In this document: positions 8,745-15,000 of the stretch, one piece after another
How the letters are laid out: every line of letters starts with the position of its first letter
Numbering within the stretch: the first letter of the stretch is position 1
DNA from: Chrysomallon squamiferum
Taxonomy: Eukaryota; Mollusca; Gastropoda; Neomphalida; Peltospiridae
Direction of reading: 5' to 3'
NCBI GenBank assembly: GCA_012295275.1
Contig: CM022666.1
Span: forward strand, 4,025,387-4,040,386
DNA: 15,000 nt
The notes under the pieces: model-generated
Databases searched by the model: none
Told to the model about the DNA's origin: nothing
What the model saw: only the letters and a program-made list of their open reading frames with translations
Position numbers and translations under genes: made by a program

Positions 8745-8994
8745 CTTCATTCGTCTAAACGATATCTGGAGTTCGGATGTGAACTGGATTCCTAGCGCCA
8801 AGGAAACCATTATTCCAAATCTAACAGACATCAGAATTCCAATCATAACAAAGACCGAACGAGTCCTGAGCTGGTTTCCCAAGACAACATTTCCAACAAT
8901 GATCAGCAGAACCACCAGCTTCACAGAAAAAAACATTGGCGCCAAAATCAAACCCTGAATGTATCGAGCTGTCCGAACTTTCTTAATTTCATCG
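8745..8994 (-). CDS. ABCC4-like: ABCC4-like transporter, alternative TM5-TM6 exon A
   Basis: The exon is 250 nt: one base completing a split codon, then 83 codons from DEIKKVRTARYIQG to LQISFRRMK. TM5 is about residues 17-37, the loop is GNQLRTR, and TM6 is about 46-70 (SVFVMIGILMSVRFG onward). This is the most canonical copy: EI near the start, LGN at the end of TM5, VFV at the start of TM6, an arginine within TM6 and RR near the end all match, without gaps, the ABCC4 sequence as I remember it. TM6 of ABCC exporters lines the substrate cavity. Acceptor: CTTGCTGTTTCAG, sharing CTGTTTCAG with exon C. Donor: AAG|GTTAGT, weak. It is two codons shorter than B and C but keeps the same phases. The exon upstream of it must end with two bases of a split codon and is not in the window; if those bases are CG, all three versions start with arginine. 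Confidence 0.9.
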
Positions 8995-9129
8995 CTGAAA
9001 CAGCAAGGCATTATGGGACTGAAAATATGTTATGCTACGACAACTACAGCGGAAGTTGGTGCCGTCAGTTACTGCTGATAATATTTATAATAAGATTTTT
9101 ATTTTTTTTTAATTGTAAAAGAAAAGTGA

Positions 9130-9130
9130 A

Positions 9131-9182
<52 letters not shown>

Positions 9183-9242
9183 GTAATAGTAGTAATGATA
9201 ATAATAATAAATAAAATAAATAAAAAATAAATAAATAAACAA
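9130..9242. repeat. AAT then AAAT microsatellite upstream of exon A
   Basis: About 17 AAT units (9131-9182), then AGT/GAT variants, then AAAT units to 9240. In transcript order it ends about 135 nt upstream of the exon A acceptor. Confidence 0.94.
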
Positions 9243-9565
9243 ACTAACAGATAATTTATTGTCAAGAATCCAAAAACAGTTTGTATTTATAAACCAAAAG
9301 GATTTTTATTTTTTTTATTTATTTTTTTTTTAGATAATTTTAGTGAAAGAAAACATTAAAAACTAAGTTCTATTTTAATAATTCATCTAATAAAACTCAA
9401 AACTAATTTCCAGATATTTTTCTACTGCCAAAATGCAACTAAAGGGCCAAGGTGCATAGATTAACTAAACCATGATACAAACTAGACCAAACTACATTCA
9501 TCATTTAATATATACATTCACCATTTTGTCCAATATATTTAATCCTTTTATATTGTATTAATAAG

Positions 9566-10020
9566 TATTTTCTTGGAAAACTACTTCATGTATTTTCTTG
9601 GAAAACTACTGCATGTATTTTCTTGGAAAACTACTGCATCTATTTCCAGAAAAAGCCTCAAGTAATTCCTGGAAGAGCTATTAATTACTTCCCAGAAAAA
9701 AAATTCTATTTCCAAGCACAGCTATAAATGTTTGCATATATTTTCTAGAACTCTGTAACTCCATCCTAAGAAAGTAATAAATATTTTCAGAAAGATACAT
9801 GAGTTGTCTCAGAATGTTACATGAGTCATTTCCAACAATACTACAAGTCAACAAATATTTCTCAGAAATCACCATCATTCCAGATTTGTGAAGTAGATAT
9901 AAATCATTTTTCAGTGGGAACTTTAACCTAAATGTATTCAACCAGAACTGTTAAACTACTCATACTGAAATAGTCATAATAATTCATTAACTCTATCAGC
10001 AATATTTTCTAGAAAAACTA
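9566..10020. repeat. 25-bp tandem repeat decaying into degenerate copies
   Basis: TATTTTCTTGGAAAACTACT begins at 9566, 9591 and 9616 (25-bp period). Related words TATTTCCAGAA, ATTTCCAAG, TATTTTCTAGAA and TTTCTCAGAA then recur at irregular spacing to about 10020, suggesting an older array of the same unit. Confidence 0.75.

Positions 10021-10021
<1 letters not shown>

Positions 10022-10065
<44 letters not shown>
10022..10065. repeat. CA microsatellite, 22 units
   Basis: Uninterrupted CA run of about 44 nt. Confidence 0.97.
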
Positions 10066-10066
<1 letters not shown>

Positions 10067-10289
10067 TTTTTAAATAAGTTATTTCCAAGAAATATATTTA
10101 TCACATTAAAGTATTACACTGTAAAATATATTCTGTATACTGTATGCACCCAATATAAATTTACTTTCAAGGTATATATTTCAAAGAAAAAACATTATTA
10201 TTTTTCATCCATAACTATTACAATTATTCTCTCCCCACCCCCACCCCCCAAAAATAATAATGTACATAATGAACACTTCAGAAGATTAG

Positions 10290-11060
10290 AAGCAAACTGA
10301 ACAAACTGACCATCACTAATCCAGAACTGTCACTAATCCAGGACAATCATTAATCTAGAACCTTTGCCAATCATAATATTAACCTGCTAATCTTGTCATC
10401 ATTAGACCTGGTCGATCACCAATGGTTATATTTAATGATATTATGCCATTAATCTGGTTAATCTTATAAATCTGGAAACCATTAATCTAGTTCCACTGCT
10501 AATCTGGAATTATTTAGACTCCTCTTTTAGAAATCAGTCACCTAATTTAGCTGTTAATCCATCTGTCAGTAATCTTCTTCCTTTGTTAACCTTTATCATT
10601 CTAGTGGTCCCTAACACTAATCCAACCTCTTTGTTAATGTAGCAGTCACTAATACTGATCCAAATTCTTTGTCAATCTAGCTGTCACTAATACTAATCCA
10701 ACTTCTTTGATTATATACTATACAGCAGTCCTTAATACTAATCCAGATTCTTTGTTGATCTAGCTGTCACTAATACTAATCCAACTTCTTTGCTTATACA
10801 TTATACAAGCAGTCCTTAATACTAATCCAACTTCTTTGTTGATCTAGCAGTCACCAACACTAATTCAATTCCTCTTTTAATCTAGCAGTCACTAATCCTA
10901 ATTCAATTTCTTTGTCTATCTAGCAGTCACCAATACTAATCCAACTTCTTTCTTATATAGCAGTCCCTAATACTAATAAAACTTCTCTGTTGATATAGCA
11001 GTCCCTACTACTAATCCAAATTCATCACTTATCTAAGCCAATCACCAATTCAATAAAAAT
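10290..11060. repeat. Degenerate minisatellite with about 41-bp unit and 83-bp dimer
   Basis: Words such as AGCAGTCACTAATACTAATC and CAACTTCTTTGTTGATCT recur about every 38-43 bp, clearest from 10610 to 11010. Between 10681 and 10764 the repeat is dimeric: CTGTCACTAATACTAATCCA recurs after 83 bp, alternating with CAGTCCTTAATACTAATCCA. Copies before 10600 are much more diverged, keeping mainly CTAATC words. No coding potential. Confidence 0.85.
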
Positions 11061-11777
11061 CAATAACGTAATATGCTGTGCACTCAGTATATCCTTGCTA
11101 CTTTTGGTAAAACCTGGAAAGTTGAAATTTAAAGATTTGGGGTCCACCACCTTACCAGTCTATTATAACTGATGGTGGCTCTAAATGTGGCACTGATTAA
11201 AATCATGTTAAATGCTGAGTGAATTACTGTCACCAGAGTTGATTTTGTTTAAATGAAGTATATTCTTCATCACGAGCTACTCTAGTCTAACTGTCTAACA
11301 GTTTTTGCTGAGAATGCAAATAAATACTGTTGAATTTATATTTTAATTTTTTTTTTAAAACGATTTTTTATTGTGTAAAATCTAATTGAAGTAGATAGGG
11401 TGTGTGCATGCTTTGATTCTGGGAATTAATTAATTAATTGTTGGGGTATGCAACATCCTAGTCTTATGCAAGAGAAAATTCTGATGGATTTGTTATGTAA
11501 GTAATAATGTATTTCCAGTTGTGACAAAAAAAAAAATATAAAAATTATTTAATGATAAGTTCATGATCAAGTATCAATAATGCTCTGTTTATGACAGAAA
11601 CACTGCTGAAGTTTTATTAATGTGACTACTCTGTCTAAACAAAGCATTTACATTTAGTTACCAGTAAGATTTTGAGATGTTTTTACACTGTTTTGTTTGT
11701 CAATACAGCTTACAAGACTAGTAGAACTGCTCCTGCTGTCTTTTTTCCCTACCACTTTCATTCATTTTCACTCCCTC

Positions 11778-11797
11778 ACACACACACACACACACAA
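11778..11797. repeat. Short CA microsatellite
   Basis: A CA run of about 20 nt in otherwise unique sequence. Confidence 0.85.
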
Positions 11798-12984
11798 AAT
11801 GTGCATATACACAACACATACACATACATACAAGGAAACTGAAAAGACTGGACATCACTAATCCAGAGCCTTTACTTCCCATTCTAACCAGAGCTCGACA
11901 ACTGGTTTAACAAATACCATGATATGTTGCTTTCCATGGGAAGGTATATATAAAAGATATCTTACTACTAACTCAATGTGGATGCACCAGTTACCAATCT
12001 AGGTTACAGTAAAATGCCTCAAACCCATACACTCACTGAAACAGAAAAAAAAAAAATCTCTATTTTTAATCTTTCTGTAAATCAACCAACCTACAAACCA
12101 AAATGTTAACCTCAACCAAACTTTAACCTCAAAAGCCCAACAGTGTTCAACTTTAAGAAGTTTCAATGTATGTGAATAACCTTAAATCTGACAACTTGCA
12201 GTCTTTCACAGAAAAGACATCCTGAAGTTTTTTTTATTAAATAAATCTTTCATACTTTTTATTTATTTGTATCTATGGATACTGGATATCTATCTCTCCA
12301 TAAACTTCAGGCTAGATGCCTGTACACCACTTGAAATAGCTAAACTATTAAACTCCAAAAATAATCTGTTTTTCATGACTGTTTTTCCTGAGAAAACAAA
12401 ATTGGCAATATCCAGTAAACCCATGAGAGAAACCATAAGGATCTATGACATCCTGATAAAAAAATAAAAATTAAAAAAATGGACATGAAGACTGTGCTTG
12501 GCTTTTGGAAACATAGAAGACAAAATATCTGTGACAAACAAAATCAAATAACTGAATCTACACCACTCTATAACTGCATCTTAATTAACACCTGCAACAG
12601 TAAAACAGCAAAGACACCAGACACTTGTAAACAGAATTAGAAGTTTATCTTTGTAATCTTCTAGTTATTCTGATGACAATACAACCACTGTATCAATGTC
12701 AGTAATTAATACACACACTGGTACTTTACTAGACTGCTTGTCTGACTAATCTCAAGAACAAATATCAGAGGTACACCTTTTGGGTTATTTCCCAATCTAG
12801 CGAATGTCTCATTACTGATTATTAAAAGCTATGGTATGCGTGTGTTTTTCTTGAACAATTGAAAGTGTATTCAGTTAATTTTAATAAGTAACAGTGGTTT
12901 TTTTTTTTTTTCCTGGTGTTGTTATTATTATAAAACTGAATATCTAATACTTATTTATTATTACAAAAAATGAACTAGTTGTAA

Positions 12985-13350
12985 TATATTACTAAAAAGT
13001 TGTTTGAACTGACACTAACATATTACAAAATCATATCAATTGATAGTAACATTATTACAAAATCGTATGAACTGATAGTAATATATTATTAAAAAGTTGT
13101 TTGAACTGACAGTAACATATTACAAAATCATATCAATTGATAGTAACATTATTACAAAATCATATGAATTAACAGTAACATATTATTAAAAAAATCATGA
13201 CTGACAGCAACATATGATTACAAAATTCTATGAATTGATAATAACATATTATGAAATCATGTGACTCCTATTAATATATTATTACAAAGTCATATGAATT
13301 GACAGTAACATTATTACAAATTTATCTGATTGATATTATTACAAAATAAC
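12985..13350. repeat. Degenerate minisatellite, about 32-bp unit with 97-bp higher-order period
   Basis: Units of the form CATATGAATTGACAGTAACA plus TATTATTACAAAAT recur from 12985 to 13350. TGTTTGAACTGACA starts at 13001 and again at 13098, so the first six units form two near-identical trimers of 97 bp. Later units are more diverged. Confidence 0.88.
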
Positions 13351-13701
13351 ATTAATTGATATTAAAAGCCGTAAAAAAAAAATATAAGGTGATATGTCAT
13401 TAAAAGTGAAAATAAGAGGTAAAAGTGAAATCACAGGCAATCTTTGATCAAGTGCATGAAAACAATTACAATAAATAAAACAACTTTTCAGTAAATTTAA
13501 AATCTTTAGGATGAAAATGTTGATATTTTTTTTAGTCATGCATCTTTTAGAAGTCAAGTCACCTAATTTTAGCTGTTAATGCATGATATATGCACCAAAA
13601 TGCAATTTTAGCCATGTTCAAAGAAAAATTATAAATATTTTAATCCTCATTCATTCAGAATATTTATCATATTAATTTTTATTTATATGTATTCATTTAA
13701 A

Positions 13702-13770
13702 TATTTATTTATTTTTTATTTATTTATTTATTTATTTATTTATTAAATTTATTTATTTTTATTTTTTTTT
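13702..13770. repeat. TTTA tetranucleotide microsatellite
   Basis: ATTT/TTTA units run from about 13702 to 13745 and continue imperfectly to 13770. Confidence 0.9.
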
Positions 13771-13898
13771 TAATCTTCATTCAGAAGCTTTTTGTTTATT
13801 GTCTTTCTACATAATAATTAAATTTTTTTTAAAATATTTAAAAAGATGCAAAAAAACCCAGACAGAAACATTTCAGTTATTAGAGCACAAAGTCTCAA

Positions 13899-13921
13899 TT
13901 AAAAAAAAAAAAAAAAAAAAA
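13899..13921. repeat. A homopolymer, about 23 nt
   Basis: Uninterrupted A run with no recognisable transposon body beside it. Confidence 0.9.
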
Positions 13922-13999
13922 ATCTACACCATCCAATATGTCCCCAAAATAATCCTTGAGTAAACATGTTTAAAATTTCTACATACAGAACATTTTGTG

Positions 14000-14465
14000 T
14001 AAATATCAGAGGTCACTGAGAAATACAAACACAAGTGGAATTTGTATTTTAATCAAGTACTAGTACTGTTGAATTGAATTTAAATATTGCAGAGGCAATC
14101 AAGAAATATGTAGACAAGAGTAGATTTTTTTAAATTTATTTTTCTATTTTATGATCAAGTGGTGATATATTTAACATTTTATTAACATGTTTAAGATCAG
14201 AGGTTACCAAGGAATTGACAGATATAAGTAAAAAAAAAATGTTTTTTCTTTTTATCTAGAGGTATTAGCATATTTCCATTTTATTTATATACTTCAGGTC
14301 AGAGTTCACCAATGAATATGTGTACATAAGTAATTTAGATTTTTTTTTAATTTTTAACTTTTTTAATTTTAATTTTTTTTTTATCAAGAAGTATTAATAT
14401 ATTTGAATTTTATTAAAATGCTTTAAACCAGCAGTCACAGTAAATATGCAGGCATAAGAATTTTT
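14000..14465. repeat. Diverged long-unit tandem repeat (about 80-130 bp)
   Basis: A core resembling ATCAGAGGTCACCAAGGAAT, followed by ATGTAGACATAAGTAGATTT, a T-rich stretch, then ATCAAGAGGTATTAATATATT, recurs with cores near 14008, 14090, 14198, 14298 and 14430. Unequal T runs make the spacing irregular. Four to five copies, no coding potential. Confidence 0.75.
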
Positions 14466-14684
14466 TTTTATTATTGTCAAAAGATGAGTAAAAAAAATAA
14501 TTAAAAAAAATCAAAAAATCCAAACAAAACAAACAACAGTGCAAAATTGAAACAAAATGTAACTTTAACAAACAAAATAATTTATCATGCACTGTAAAAC
14601 ATGCAGATATGTTGATTTATTTTATATTTTGTTTTGTTATTTAAATGAATGTGTATTGTTTGTTGTGTGTGTTTGTGTGTATTA

Positions 14685-14706
14685 TGCATATATATATATA
14701 TATATA
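14685..14706. repeat. TA microsatellite
   Basis: Alternating TA run of about 20 nt beside a TG-rich stretch (14650-14680). Confidence 0.88.
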
Positions 14707-14942
14707 GTTGTATACGTGATAACTTTATGTACATTGTTTATATAGCATTTATCATTGTATATCAATGTGTTTTGGAAGGGTATTTCTTAAAGTGAAATGG
14801 AAATAAAAGTTTTAATTTATATCCAAGAGTATATATTCCAAATGTATTGGTTTTGTTGTTTTTATTTTATTTCTAATTGTTTTTTTTTTATTTATTATAT
14901 AAATTTTAAATTAAGATATTGCTAAAATAAAAATTATAAAAA

Positions 14943-14946
<4 letters not shown>

Positions 14947-14973
<27 letters not shown>
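14947..14973. repeat. A homopolymer, about 27 nt
   Basis: Long A run near the right edge. An AATAAA lies near 14802, about 145 nt before it, too far to call a retroposed 3' end. Confidence 0.9.
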
Positions 14974-14976
<3 letters not shown>

Positions 14977-15000
14977 TGAAATATCATTTCTGCACACACT

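Larger units (their letters stand above)
8995..15000. other. Intron upstream of exon A, or flanking sequence; no exon recognised
   Basis: About 6 kb of AT-rich DNA. The ABCC4 segment expected before exon A (the end of TM4 and the loop containing a YAWE-like motif) was looked for on the minus strand and not found, so it probably lies beyond 15000. The region holds simple repeats and several degenerate minisatellites, listed separately. The parts 11090-11760, 11830-12900 and 13360-13990 show mostly unique AT-rich sequence with no supported gene. Confidence 0.7.

Noticed and set aside
9681-9941. 86-codon minus-strand frame considered as an extra exon upstream of exon A
   Set aside because: No two-helix pattern, no basic tail, no matching splice sites; it overlaps the degenerate 25-bp repeat.
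12267-12467. 66-codon plus-strand frame
   Set aside because: Short, no recognisable domain and no codon or composition contrast with its surroundings.
13339-13557. 72-codon minus-strand frame
   Set aside because: AT-rich chance frame partly inside the 32-bp repeat; no similarity recognised.
14640-14973. Possible retroposed 3' end or plus-strand 3' UTR (AATAAA near 14802, A run at 14947)
   Set aside because: The A run is about 145 nt from the signal, no coding frame precedes it, no target-site duplication is evident, and AATAAA is expected often by chance in such AT-rich DNA.
1-15000. tRNA, rRNA or transposase/reverse transcriptase genes
   Set aside because: No tRNA-like boxes, conserved rRNA words or mobile-element protein motifs were seen on either strand by eye.

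Overview
The window is AT-rich, intron-dominated nuclear DNA of an animal. It contains very many di-, tri- and tetranucleotide microsatellites and several minisatellites. Protein-coding sequence occupies under 1 kb and is visibly richer in G+C than its surroundings. The microsatellite load and the large introns resemble a mollusc (cephalopod or gastropod), but that taxonomic guess is weak.

All recognisable coding sequence is on the minus strand and belongs to one ABC transporter gene of subfamily C, closest in appearance to ABCC4/MRP4. In transcript order (high to low coordinates) there are five exons. Three are alternative versions of the same exon, named here A (8994-8745), B (7112-6857) and C (5035-4780). 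Each encodes TM5, the outer loop and TM6 of the first transmembrane domain. They are followed by a 39-codon linker exon (1795-1679), then a 30-codon exon (660-571) that ends on the lysine of the NBD1 Walker A motif GPVGAGK. The gene continues past position 1, and its 5' part lies beyond 15000.

The main result is the exon A/B/C array. The three exons diverge strongly in sequence but share topology, intron phases and a tail that joins the same downstream residues. Their lengths are 250, 256 and 256 nt, all 1 modulo 3. Including two of them, or none, puts a stop codon within a few codons of the junction, so only single inclusion yields a protein. This is the signature of mutually exclusive splicing. 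It would let one gene make at least three transporters that differ in TM5-TM6, a segment that lines the substrate pathway.

A second unusual feature is at 1-570. A 26-bp minisatellite of 22 visible copies starts exactly at the 5' splice site of the Walker A exon, and every copy repeats the donor hexamer GTAAGT. The transcript therefore carries one genuine donor followed by at least 21 near-identical decoys.

The rest is intronic or unassigned: simple repeats (CT, GA, CA, AAT, AAAT, TA), homopolymers, and degenerate tandem repeats with periods near 25, 41, 58, 70, 97 and about 100-130 bp. From 8995 to 15000 I see no exon, RNA gene or recognisable transposon protein. No promoter, polyadenylation site or replication origin can be supported.
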